Assembly (NCBI GenBank): GCA_023014335.1
Contig: JAECYW010000018.1
Coordinates: forward strand, 868,001-932,000
DNA from: Galerina marginata
Lineage: Eukaryota; Basidiomycota; Agaricomycetes; Agaricales; Galerinaceae
Reading direction: 5' to 3'
Length of the DNA: 64,000 nucleotides
Both the position numbers and the translations under genes were made by a program. The notes under the pieces were generated by a model. It was given only the letters and a program-made list of their open reading frames with translations. It had not been told where the DNA came from and made no database searches. This document shows, in pieces, positions 37,779 through 49,725 of this stretch (position 1 is its first letter; the number at the start of each line of letters is the position of its first letter).

Positions 37779-40700
37779 ATGTCAGCCCAACCAACTGTCA
37801 CCCCCTCTGCCGTTCCACCTGCACCCGTCACCACCACCTCCGTCGACGTCGCTGGCTCTCTCGCGACGACCACTGGCTCCTCTGCTGCACCGTTGGCCCC
37901 AGCTGCAGCTGCGCCAGCCATTAATCCAGAAATGCTGCCCCCTGTTGCGCCGAGCGACGTCGCTCCCATCCTTCCTCTCGCCGAAGTCCCCCTTGTTCCT
38001 GCGACCCCTTCTTTGGAACCTGCCCGTGCATCGCTCCCCCCTGGGCCTTCATCTCTCGGCGAAACTGTTGCGTTGCCCGGCGCCCAACCCGCTGCGTTGG
38101 GTTCTCCATTCGTCCCCGCACCTCGCCCTCAGTTGCCCGACATTACGAAGCTTCTCGCGACGGCCGCTGGTACTAGCCCGCCGCCCCCACACCCGACGCA
38201 GACGAAGAAGGAGAAACAAAATCTTCGGTACCGCTCCTACGACAAAATTGCTCTCGTCTCCTCTCTTGAAAAGCTGCTTGTCACGAAGGAAGAGTGGGCT
38301 GAAAAGGGAACGGATGCCGTTAGGGAAATTGTGAGTAATGAAATTTTCAACATAATTCCTCTCTCACCCCCTTTCTAGGCGAGGCTATGGAAATCGTTCC
38401 GCGTCAATCAGATAGAAGTCCCGCCCTTCCTTCGTGGACTTCAAGACCACATCCTGTTGATTCGCCAGGATGCTGAGCAATGTCGGGTAACTTTGCAACA
38501 ATATCTGGCTGACCGCGACGCCGACGGCGAAAATGATGTACCTGCCTCCGGTGAATCGACCGCCCTTCCATCGACTGCGCTCCCGCCGCCCTCCGCTCCT
38601 ACTGGTGGTCCGACCATCCCCCCAGTGTCGATTGAAGCTTCGGATGCGATGCCCCCGCCCCCCGCCAACGAGAGACCTCATCCAAGGCCCACGTTCCGCA
38701 AACCAGCTGCAGGTGGAGACTTGCCCCCTCCAACCCAGCCGTTAGAGTCTTCCCAAGTCCCAACACCGTCACTTTCACTCCCCGCCCCGCCACCCGTTGC
38801 ATCGGCGGGCGCTATGAATGCTACGCCCGCTGGTCGGAAGATGCAACCGACGATTATGATGGTTGATCAGCAGAAGACTGAAGTGGACGGCTCTCACGAG
38901 GACGAAAGTAATGATGAGGTACCCGACGAAGAAGAGCGACAGCGAAGACGGCTAGCAAAGGGAAAGTTCAAGGAAGAGGAACAGGAGGCCGACTACCCGA
39001 TGGATTTGTCGAAACCGAAGCGGAAGAGCGTCAAGGGGAGGTATGTGGACGTGGAGTCCGAGCACGAAGAGGTGAAAGGGAGCGACGACGAAGAAGAGGA
39101 GGAGGAGGAGGACCAACTGGCGTCCGACAAAAACGACGCGGCTCCGAACACCCGACCTCGGCGCCGATCGAAGACCGCCGCCAACAAACGACTTAAGGAA
39201 GAACCCGTGGACGACGATATGGACTACGTAGGGATTCTTTCTGACTACGCCGACGATCGCAAGGGTCCCAGTACGCGTTCAAAGAAAGGACGGAAGCCTA
39301 AGCCCGAGCCGAAATCGAAGGCTTTTGTCAAGGACACCGACGAAGAAGACGACGACGTTCCCGTCGAGGTAGACCGTTTCGCCGCCGTGGGGAAGAACGA
39401 TCCGGCGTGTTCCAAGTGCGTGTCGAAGGACATCACTTGTTACTTCGTCGTCGACCGAGGGATCTTTGCCTGCCAAGGTTGTCACAAAAGCAAGGTCAAG
39501 TGCACTGTGGCAGCACGTAAGGCCGCGAAATTAAAGCACGACCAAGAAAAAAGGCCCCGTTGGGACGGAACCAAGTCTGTACCCCGGACGTCGACCTCCC
39601 GACCGCCTCGAGCATCAACATCCCGACCGACTCGTTCCTTGAAACGGACGACTGAGACCGAAGAACGCAAGCCGTCCCGGGTGACGACGACGAGGTCCAC
39701 GACGATGGAGAACCAGCTGAGGGCCGAAATGCAAGCGGCCGATCAGGGTAACTTCGCCACGTTCAATTTTTTTTTTTCCAAACTGACATCGGATCTTAGG
39801 TCACCGATATAGCGCCATGGAGAAAATTATTCAGGAGCTACAGACTGAGGTTCGTGGCCTTCGTCAAGAAGTTGTTGAACTTCGGGCAGCACAAGGGAGC
39901 CAAGCGACCATGGCAACTCAACGGGCTTTGAACAATGCGGAATCGCAGTCATTGTTCATGAGTGACATCCAAGCACGTCTTCGAGCCGCAGGGATTCCCG
40001 AAGTCAACCCCCTCGAACACCGGGCCTACCTTGGCGCGCCTCCGGATCCAAACGCCCAATCGGCCGGCGACGTCATTCGAGGATGGCAGACGAACGAGAT
40101 TCGTCCCTCCATCGCGTCGACATTGTCGGTCCCACCGGCCCCTGAAGCACCCCAAGGACCCGTCTTGCCCTCGCAGGCTTCGTCGGCCCCACTTCCTAGC
40201 ATTCCCCCTCCAGTGGCAGCCCCCGTTCCTGCCCTTCCCCCTCCTATTTCACCTCCAGTGGCCCACCCCCACGGACTTTCCTCGCCGTCCCAATCCGTAT
40301 CGGTCCCGTCGCCTGAAAATTTGGCTGCCACTGCGCCTCCCGCTCTCGTTACCGATCCGACACCTTCCACGGGTGGTCAAACGACCCACATTCCCTCGAC
40401 GGCCGAGGTTTTACCGCCGGCCGACGACAGCTTGCCAATTGGGACGGCGGAGCTACAGGCAACGCCAACACCTGGGGTCACGTCGGAGGGGCTGTCGGCG
40501 GGTGTGGATAGTCAGCCACCGGCGGCCCGACCTCTAGTTGAGTACGACGACACTCCCGCTTCCTCTCAACTCGCGCATTCCGACATCGCCGACCCCCCCA
40601 CAATTGTGGCAAGCTCAGTGGGCCCCGCCGTACCCGGTCCCGACACCCCGAAGCCAGAGGTTTCATCGGCCGAACAAGTTACACCCGACCGAATGACATC

Positions 40701-41037
40701 CCAGGAGGCAGGACACACTGCATTGTCTCCAATTCCAGAACAGTCCGAGCCGCCAGCCGATGGAGAGGGCGAAAACATGCAGGTCGACACCACCCCAGTC
40801 ATCACCACTGGAAGTCCCCGGGCCCCGTCGTCGATTGCCCTTCCATCCGTCCCCCATGTCCCATCCTCGTCCGACACAACGTCGGCTATCAGCCCAGCAC
40901 CTCCTCAACTACCTGGGTCACCGGCTTCATCGACTCCGAATGTCCCACCGTCGTCGGGCGAAAAAAGAAAACGCGGCCGGTCAGGATCTGTAATGTCGAC
41001 CCGAAGTTCGAAGAGGTTGAAGGACGGAAAGATGTAA
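37779..41037 (+). CDS. Giant-element accessory protein 2 (Zn-cluster and coiled-coil, putative DNA-binding)
   Basis: 1052 residues from exons 37779-38330, 38379-39747 and 39800-41037. The N-terminal 130 residues are Pro/Ala/Thr-rich. There follows a conserved-looking helical block (YDKIALVSSLEKLLVTKEEW to LRGLQDHILLIRQDAEQCR), a long acidic and basic disordered stretch with KR-rich nuclear signals, and a cysteine cluster CSKCVSKDITCYFV with CQGCHKSKVKC. That cluster resembles the DNA-binding Cys clusters of basidiomycete proteins related to fungal Zn(II)2Cys6 factors. After a basic region comes a coiled coil (IIQELQTEVRGLRQEVVEL) and a 300-residue Pro/Ser/Thr-rich tail ending in KRKRGRSGSVMSTRSSKRLK. 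It is probably nuclear and may recognise element DNA; the specific role is unknown. Confidence 0.8.
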
Positions 41038-41258
41038 TATTGAATGGGGGGGATATCTTTGTACCAGCCATGTAAATATTTCATTAATGTTTATCCACAC
41101 ATTTCTTCTTGGTATGACCAGTGTGTCAAGATATTTGGAAGCATTTGGAATTATTAAAGGTATATTATTGTATGATACTAGAGAGAACTTTATAACACAA
41201 GGTAAGAGATGTATTGCCAGGTTTAGTTATTAATTTGCTGGGCTGCTATGGTAAATCT

Positions 41259-43855
41259 TTATGGTTTGTTAAACTTGTAATTTCCACGTTTAGCCGCCGG
41301 GCCAGCTTCATAGTCCGGCCGACTGACTGCCGCCCGTTTCCTTGGACTATTACAAATCTGCACTGGTGGGTCTTGATATCTTACCTTCTTTGTCTTCTTG
41401 ATATCATTTGCAGAGGTGGTTGGGTGTTGAATGATTGGCTCTTGTCTAGGTCTTTTACCATTTACATTCTTCATGAAATTCTCGTCGGTATTGAAGTGGT
41501 CTACCGTTTGACCGGCCGACTTCACCGGCCGTGGCTTGGGCCTTGGTACGAGAGGGGGCTGCGGCGGGTCCAGTTGTTGAATGTGAACCGGATCACGAAC
41601 ATTATTGGTGGATTTCGTTTGCAAGGGGCTAGCGGGAATGCTTGCGGGCTGACGATGAAAGTCCGTCTCCATCCTGCCGGCCGCCGGTTGATCCCATCTC
41701 AACGGCTCCGTCGGAACATTGTTTGGGGTGTACGTGGAGCTGGGGAAAACAAAAGGCTGGGTAGGCAATGGCAGACCGGTGGTTTGACAAGGCTGATTTC
41801 CATTGTGCTGCTGGTAATCAGTCACATAGGGAAGGGGCTTATTTGAGTCCATCGGATCGGGTGGATTGGAGTTTCTATTCATCAACCCTTCCCTGAAATC
41901 CATGGGTGGAAAGAAAATGGGTTCATTCATGCCCCAGGCAGGGGCGTCACCAGTGTAGTCGGGACCGGCCGACGGACCGGCCGACGGACCCTCAATAAAT
42001 GTAAAGTGTGGGTTGGTGGTAGCTTTAGAATATACTTGCAGTGCAGGATCTAAGAGCCGATTGATATCATCGCCCCCGAGAAGATTTGCGGCCGACGGAT
42101 CGTAGGTTAGTGATGGGGGATTGGGTAGCTCAGTCATTGGGCCGTCGGGTTGAGAAATTGCATACTGGTTAATGTGGGAGTGGCCGGAAAGACCAGCGGC
42201 CGACTGGTCCACGGGAAGAATTGCGGCCGACGCATCATAGGTTTGTGATGCCAGATCTCCAGTCATTGGGTCGTCGGGTTCAGATATCCCTTGCGGGTCA
42301 GTTCCAGAATCATTTAGAAAGGGTTGAGAAACCTTGGCGGTTGCTTTGCCCTTTCCCTTTCCTTTAGCCTTCCCCGATTTGCGTTGTTTGGGCGGAGCGG
42401 CGGCCGGCGCATCCAACTCCTCTTCATCGTCGGATACACCGTGGCTCATTTCCGGATAAGGCGCAAGAAGTCTAATGGGTGATTTTTTGTTACCACCTTT
42501 GATGTGGGACCAACGAAAAATTTGCGACGGCTCAACACGTGTTTGCCTGTCACGCCAGAAGTCCAATAGTTTGTCAACTTGGTCTTCAGTCATCCTCGAT
42601 GGATCGACCATCCGAACATCGGCCGGCCAATATTCAGCAGCCGCCCATTTCAAGGGGTCCTCACTGACCTCCTTGAATGGGCTGCTCGCATGCTTGCGGC
42701 CGCGGGCTATGGCTGCTGATTGTTAATAACAAGGAAACTATGGCAAAACTGAATGACTGACCATAGTTAAGATTTAGAAAGGTTCGGACCATGTCCTTCC
42801 TGTCGGACAAGGGAGGATTAACATAGTCGGCGCCGGTAATTGGCTTGAATACTGGATAGCCATATTTTCTGTCAAAGGCAGCCGCCGCGGCTGCCCGTTT
42901 TTGCAGTCGTCGGCTGGGGTCCACCGGGGCGTCGTCATCATCCTCAACACCATACATGTATTTGGCGTGCGTCCACCAGTCTTTAAACAAAGATTCAACG
43001 AGCTCGGGCTGCTTGTCCTCCAGCTTCTTTTTGGGGTCCCCCAATTCGTTATTATAGTCATAGCTGTGCAACAATATGAATATGAAAGAGACAATAGGAG
43101 AGGCACCATACATTTCCATGCCGAGGACCCCCTTCTGGTTAATATATGCACCTAGAATGACCACCCGCATTCCACATCTCTTGAAAAGAAGCTCCGCGAA
43201 CTGTTGGGTCAAACGGGTACTTTCTTTCTCAACAAGCCTGGTCACAGTCGGCTTTAAAAAACAACCCAATAAAGGCAGGCCGCAAAACGCACCTTTGTTG
43301 AACCTCGGCCGGAAGGCCAGCAACCTTCCAATCCAACGCCGCCTGGCGGTATTCATCAAGAACACGCGATGGAAGGCGGTCCTTTACGTTCCGGACGCCC
43401 TCTCGAAATTTTCCTATATATCCAGGATCACCGGGTGCGACGCCGGAGATTTTGCGGACTTCCTCTTCGATTGCCTTTCGTTCCATGCATGCTATAATGC
43501 TATCCACTTTCACCTTTGGGGCAAGAAGATTGAACTTTGGTTTAACGATCCTTCTCCGACCCGAATTGCTAAACCACTCTTTGACCTTCTGCTTTAACTG
43601 TTAGATATCTCCCTGTAAACAATCAACAATCTGTGTACTCACCGTCTTTAAAACACTTTTCTCAGGTGGTGACAAATTCGGGTAGATTTTATACAGTTGG
43701 GGCATGACAATGTTGCCAAGAAGAGCCTTACGCCCCTCTTTGTCTTCATCACGGAATTTGTCAAGATGGGGCTCGAGAACTGCGAGTTCATGGTCCTTCC
43801 AAGGTGACTTCTTATTCTTCGAAGCCTTTTTCTTCTTTGTAGGTTGTTCAGGCAT
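41259..43855 (-). CDS. Giant-element accessory protein 3 (unknown, nuclear)
   Basis: 799 residues from exons 43855-43643, 43597-43293, 43237-43112, 43063-42762 and 42712-41259, all phase-consistent. N-terminus MPEQPTKKKKASKNKKSPWK is strongly basic, followed by a folded-looking region (LEPHLDKFRDEDKEGRKALL, KVKEWFSNSGRRR, PGYIGKFREGVRNVKDRLP) that resembles an uncharacterised family frequent in mushroom genomes. The central part contains LVESLFKDWWTHAKYMYGV and ITGADYVNPPLSDRKDM. The C-terminal 450 residues are disordered and rich in Pro, Ser and SAD/AAD triplets encoded by GGCCGAC. It ends convergently with accessory gene 2, about 220 bases apart. No catalytic motif is seen. A DNA- or chromatin-associated helper of transposition is a guess from context. 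Confidence 0.75.
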
Positions 43856-45466
43856 GGTGGATGGACAGAAAAAAAAGGTGGTTCGTTTCCAGGAACAGGA
43901 TTGTTGATTCAGAGTCAGCCACAGGGTTTGATCACCGAATGGGCGATCAGTATCACCCATATTCCAAAAAAGGAAAAGTTACCCAAATTGGTATCCCCTC
44001 TTCGTTGCCTCAAGGAGTCTTCAACAGGGGTTGGACATCTGCTTGCCATTCCAATAAGGTTCCGGTCACTCTATCAATGCATTCATTGATGTTCCAACAC
44101 ATGTTGTTACCCGATTGCACCTGTCCTCCCGGGCAGAGGATGATGTTCACCCACAAGTCCATTGAAGGCAGGGATTAGATTCTTTAGGTCTATTGGCCTA
44201 AGTAGACACTTCAGAAGGACCAAATACATTACATTACTGTATTCAGTGACATTGTACGATCGAAAACTAAGCACAGATTTGAAATTAATCTATAAATGAA
44301 GGTAATCTAGACTTAGAGTATCAAAAGAGTAAACATGGTCACCCCAGCTGTCACCCATAGAATTTCACACTGTAAACAACATGAATGTATTCTAATAGAG
44401 CCAATAACGTTATTTCTTCAAAAGAACATTCACCCGGAAAGATTACGGAGCTACGGGCAAATTGTAAAATTGGTCGGGCAAAGTTAGAATAGGTCCGGGC
44501 GGGTTCAAATTTTGTTCCAGAGGGCTGAATGTCTACGATTGAGTTTTCATACACAGATCCTTCAAATATATTATGTAGCCGAAGATTTGAAGGTTGATTT
44601 GGCGTTTTTCAATTTCGTGTTTCAAAAAGTTCAAAAGTTTGACTGAATTCATGTATGCAACTATGAAGAGTCCTCGAAAACGACTTCCTAATTGGGATGA
44701 CCATTTCTGAGTATCTGAATTTTGTTTAGGACATCCTATAATGCTTCTGGCCAAGTTTGAAAAGATTTGAACAAGATTTGGATGAGCTACATGTGTTCTG
44801 GTCCGGGGGGAAGACTGTTTTGATGCTCCAGAGATTACCTGACAATTGCATTTTTTTGCCACGGTTAAGAACCTTCGGTCTATGTGTGTTATGTATAGGT
44901 CCCAGTAACGTTTTATTCAGCCACGAATTGAGCGGATTGGACCACGGCGGCTACCACGGATCTCAGTTTTACCCAGCCGAACAATTCCCCATTTACTACC
45001 TCAATTGGACATGCTGTCATGAGGAAATTGGCAATATTATGAGTCAGATAGCAGACAGTCATATGTACCATACAACGTATGATTTTATGTGGCAGTCTGA
45101 GAGGTTCTTCCATTGACATGGCTGGCATTCCGGGAGCGGACGGATTCCGGGAACAGTGGGACCACAGCTCCACTGTGCTTCGAAATACAAATAATATCCA
45201 TATTTGGATTCGTGACAATTGTATTGCATGTGGATGAAATGTGTGGCTCACCAGTGTCACCGGGCCTTCATTCCATTGAGAATCCTAATACAAAGAGTAA
45301 TTGTATTAGGCCACAACATTAGTGTGAAAGGTTCCGGCCGAGCGTAATGCCATCTTATCTATCCATCATTCTTAGGCCGCCCATGTACCAGGATTGCACT
45401 CATTGCTGTCCAATGACAAGTACGGCTATAGTTGGGATTATATTAGAACAAGGGGAAAGAATTGGC
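43856..45466. other. Divergent spacer between accessory gene 3 and the transposase
   Basis: 1.6 kb with short frames on both strands (44533-44862 minus, 44757-45116 plus) but no supported gene. Contains a perfect hairpin at 45284-45310. Presumably holds both promoters. Confidence 0.4.
45284..45310. repeat. Perfect 10-bp hairpin upstream of the transposase
   Basis: CCTAATACAA, a 7-base spacer, then TTGTATTAGG. It lies 214 bases before the transposase start codon. Confidence 0.8.
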
Positions 45467-45473
45467 TATAAAA
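45467..45473 (+). promoter_or_regulatory. TATA box of the KDZ transposase gene
   Basis: TATAAAA, 51 bases upstream of the chosen ATG (45524). Its position argues for that ATG rather than the in-frame one at 45347. Confidence 0.6.
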
Positions 45474-45523
45474 TGGCCGACATTTCGCATCGTTTAACAG
45501 TTAAATCTTCAGCAGTATTCGAA

Positions 45524-48500
45524 ATGTCATCCTCCAAGGGCAAAGAGCCTGCTGGGCGAGCTACACCGAAATCGACCCGCCGGGGACGTGGATGGACTAA
45601 CCGACGACTGACTGGGCCACCCCAATCTCAACCGAATGTCGCTGTACGGTTCAAGGCTGTAGAAAAGGAAACTTCCCGTGGTATACAGGTCAAAAAGGTT
45701 ACCACCGAGATTGACCTAGGCCAGCCGTCGGCCCGTGCGCAAGGGAGTCGTCCGAACACCGGTAGGGTCGCCGATACACCCACCGATGACGCTTCAATGA
45801 TGTTTCAAGAGCACGGGGCTGATACCTCAAGTCAGGTACATTTAAATATCCGCCCGGCCGGTGGAAAGGTACTTGCAATCTTCGGTGGCACTGTGAACCT
45901 TCTGACTTACCTTTGACTTTTAGACTCAGGGAGATTTCCTTCTGGAATTTATTGCCCACAAGGAAGGAATGTTGGAGGCATTGTTGGCGACGTATGGCCT
46001 GCCCCCAAGCAGCACCTGCCAGAACTGCCGCAAACGGATCGGCCGGTGGCGCTGCAAAGATTGCTACCTCCACCCTCTTCTCTGCCGCGGCTGTTGTCGC
46101 AATCAGCATATCAATCTTCCGTTCCATCGTCTGGAACGTTGGACGGGCAAGTTTTTTCAACGGGCGGCCCTGTGGGAAGTCGGGGCATGGTTATGTGTCC
46201 CACATGCCGGCGAAGTATGCGCCACGTTAACGGACGTCCTAAATCACATGGAATCAGCTGAACAACGTCGTGATCTACTGGAACAGGAAATTGTTGCCAA
46301 ATTGGCATCATTAACAGCCATCTTCCCAATGAATCGGCCGGCCCCACAGCGCCACCCGGCCGATCATGCGCAAACCGATCCTGACTTCCAATGGCAAAAA
46401 GTCACTCAGTGGAAGCAGAATATGGCCATGGATGATCCCGATGTAATGCCAGAACTTCAAAGTGTGGAAGACTCGGACGACGGCTACTCAGACGACGGCT
46501 TGGATGACGGCCGGTATACCATTGGCCGCAGTGATGTAAGTTGATTACAAAGCTCACACCATTCTTCCGATGTTAATTTCACCACGACAGGATCCAGAAG
46601 CCATGGACACCACCGACGACGGCTCTTCTAAGGATGAGGACCAAACGGCCGGAACGCAGGTGTATTCAGATACCTTTGGAGGTCTCCCGGAAGAGACGGA
46701 ACCAACCTTGGTCGATGATCCCGGTGATGATCAGGATTGGGATGATTTTGATCCTGACGAATCCGTCCAGGCCACGGGTAATCGGCTCGGGCAAGGCATT
46801 CCTCATCAGAACGATCTGGGCCACCCATTTATTACTATCGTCGACACCACCGGAATTCATCACCTGCCATTTTTGACTTGCAACTGTCATGGGCCTGGAC
46901 TTGTCATCCAGGAATGCTTGTTTGCTGGGCTGCTTCCATCCAGTTTCAAGGTCATACACACGGTTTTCACCACTAGGTGCCTTAATGACTTTCGGATTCT
47001 GAATTTGGAATGTAAAACATCAGCATATCAGTATTATCAATGTCTCCGACAAATCACCAACCCAGCGAATCCATCTGCGGTTCCTGATCGATATGCTGAA
47101 CTTCGCCGGGCCTCAAGGGAATGGCGTCATCTCAAGAAATTGAAGCAAAATGGATTCGGTCACAAAACAGAAACTCCTTCCACAGGGGAACTCAGTCTCT
47201 TTTGTCCTGCCTGTCCTCAGCCGGGGATCAATCTCCCATCCGATTGGCAAGACTCTGAGCATCTGTATGGTTCATCCGATGTTCCGTACACTTTATGCTA
47301 ACAATTTCCCCAGTGAGGTATATACCCGGACGTTTGCAATGGATGGTAATTTTACGGCCGATCACCTCAAACAAAAGCGTCCGGGCAATGATGTGTGGCT
47401 TCTGGATGGTGAGGGTATGATCACGGATAGGACACGGTATAAAGAGCAGTTAAAGACGGCCTTCGAAAAATACACGGTACATTTCATCAGGCATTCGTTC
47501 CGTTGACCTAGTTGACATTAATGCATTGCAGAAAGCACCATGTGAACGAAATTTCCAAGCTGTTGAACAGGCAAACAGAACATCAACAACCAATGATGTT
47601 ACAGGGATTGCCGGTGTTGCATGCGCTCGGCATGGTTGTTTTGCCCCCGGCTCGGTTTCGGACCTCCAGAAGGGTGAAAGGCAAATGAATGTTGATTGGG
47701 CCTTTTGCGAAGCAGTGAAGAACACCAATGTTCCTCTCAATCGGCAGGTATTGCTTCTATATGACATATACTGTCAGTGGTCTATCAATTTCGAGGAGCG
47801 GTTGGCCAAAAGCCCCATGTTGTCACTTCCGGATGGTGTTACTGTCGATGGCGGCATTGGATTATTTCATGTCCATGGACATCGAGAGGAATGCCTTTAT
47901 CGATATGCGACATATTTCGTACCCTCGGCGGCGGTCGTCGATGGCGAGGTCCTGGAACGATTATGGTCTGTATTGAACCTAGTGTCCAGGTCCACAAGAA
48001 CCGCCACACTGGCGCATCGGGCGGAAATTCTCGATGACCATATGAATGACAATAACTGGAAGAAGTTAATTGGAATGGGTGAGAGTTTGTAGATTGTTGC
48101 GTCATTCAGCCAATGTATATTTCCAATATAGTGGCACTTATTTGTAAAAGGTACAACACAGCCCGAGAGTCGGAACAAGAAACAAGAGGTTACTGGGATG
48201 AATTAACGGAGTCTATGTCTCCTACAATAATCGAGCAATGGAAAAGGGATATAGAGCGAGCCGAATCACAGAGGCGAAAACACCCGAAAGGCATGGATAT
48301 TATGGGAGCCAAGGGAACAAAGTGTTTGTTTGTTTTATTCCGAAGCCAGCTCTATTCTAAAATTTCTTACCCTTCAAATTATAGTGAAAACACGGGCAGA
48401 TGTTGAATTGGATTTAGTGTCAGGACCGGCCGTCAACCAAACTTCGACCGTGCGCTGGCTCATGTCGGGATTGAATCTGGAGGAGGATCAGTAAGTTAAA

Positions 48501-49584
48501 AACACTTGTATCTTATGTTTCCTAACAATGCTTAGGCTTCACCTCCAAATTTACATCCATCACAAAGGACGATATCCTAGCCGAGCCGAAATGGTCGATA
48601 TCGCGAGCCGCCGGGACCGTCTACGTATTCGGATAGAAAGATTTCAAAGGGAATCAATGGAAAAACTGGACAAAAATGCAACCGGATATATTCAGGACGA
48701 GTCGGCCGATATCGATTTCTTTGACGCCGACCAATCTGGACAACCACCCGGACAACCCCCAGTGGAAGCCTTTCGCACTGAACCAGGTGCCGCCTCTGAA
48801 AAGCTCAAATTGGCGTTACCGTCAAGCTTCCCACCAGAATATCTCAAGAACTTGGGCCTGGAGGGATTAATCAAGCAGGAACTTCAACTACGTTATGGGC
48901 AAGCCAATGAAGCTCTGCAGGGCATCCGATTAGCAGTGGGACAACGATCATTCCAGTACACGTCAAATATGCGGGCGGGTGAAGGCAATCCCGGTTTGAA
49001 AACCCGCAGCCGAGCCGCCATTCAAGGCCTCGGCCGCACAATATCGGCCCACCGCCGAGTTTATGTCAAGTGCCGTGCAGCCATGATGGTTCTGGGCTTA
49101 AGTCACGAGGATCAACAGGTGTATCGAAAGATTGAAGATACAGACGTTCGGACCGACACAAGCATTTTGGATCCAAATCGGCCGGGTGCCGCGAAAGAGC
49201 AGTTATCTTGGATTTTTACCTTCGGACGGGCTAGGAACGAGTCTCCGTCAGATTTAACAGAATGTAAGTTCATCGGCCGATCCAATTAGAACGGTTCATA
49301 ATTGATTTGCAGATTACCGTGTTCACTGGCTTCGGGCGAGGGCCCATGCACGTCGGTGGGCAGAGGAGTTGCGTCTGACCGACCATGAAATGACATGGGT
49401 CGCAAGATTTTTCAGTTATAAATACGGCGGGTGGCAGAATTGCAGGGACTTTGCGGTGAACAAAAAATCGGCCGGAGCGGTTGCCTACGCGGAACGGCAA
49501 ATGCATTTTTGGTTTGTCATGGCCCAGAAAGCCGACGGTGCATTTACAAAAGTGAACCCAGATTATGCCCCCATTACCAATTAA
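45524..49584 (+). CDS. KDZ-superfamily transposase with CxC2-like Cys cluster
   Basis: 1212 residues from nine exons: 45524-45868, 45924-46535, 46591-47264, 47314-47476, 47532-48078, 48132-48323, 48385-48490, 48536-49263, 49313-49584, phases consistent and no frame break. A Cys cluster (CQNCRKRIGRWRCKDC, CRGCC) of the CxC2 type found with KDZ transposases lies near residues 130-180. The RNase-H-like catalytic core follows: FAMDGNFTADHLKQKRPGND (first Asp), LLLYDIYCQWSINFEERL (second Asp), IGLFHVHGHREEC, and GEVLERLWSVLNLVSRSTR (Glu). The C-terminal region (LKNLGLEGLIKQELQLRYGQ) is the usual KDZ extension. KDZ enzymes move DNA by cut-and-paste. The catalytic residues are inferred by motif match. 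All appear present, so the protein may be active. Confidence 0.9.
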
Positions 49585-49725
49585 CTTGTACCCGTTAGTG
49601 CAGAATATCTATTTATGGAAATGTTTGATAAGCCTGTCACAATGTCACCACACGTGAAAATTGTTCAACTTTGTTTCTTACCACAAACTATTCAACTGAT
49701 TCAAAGATCTTCTGCCGATCCGACA

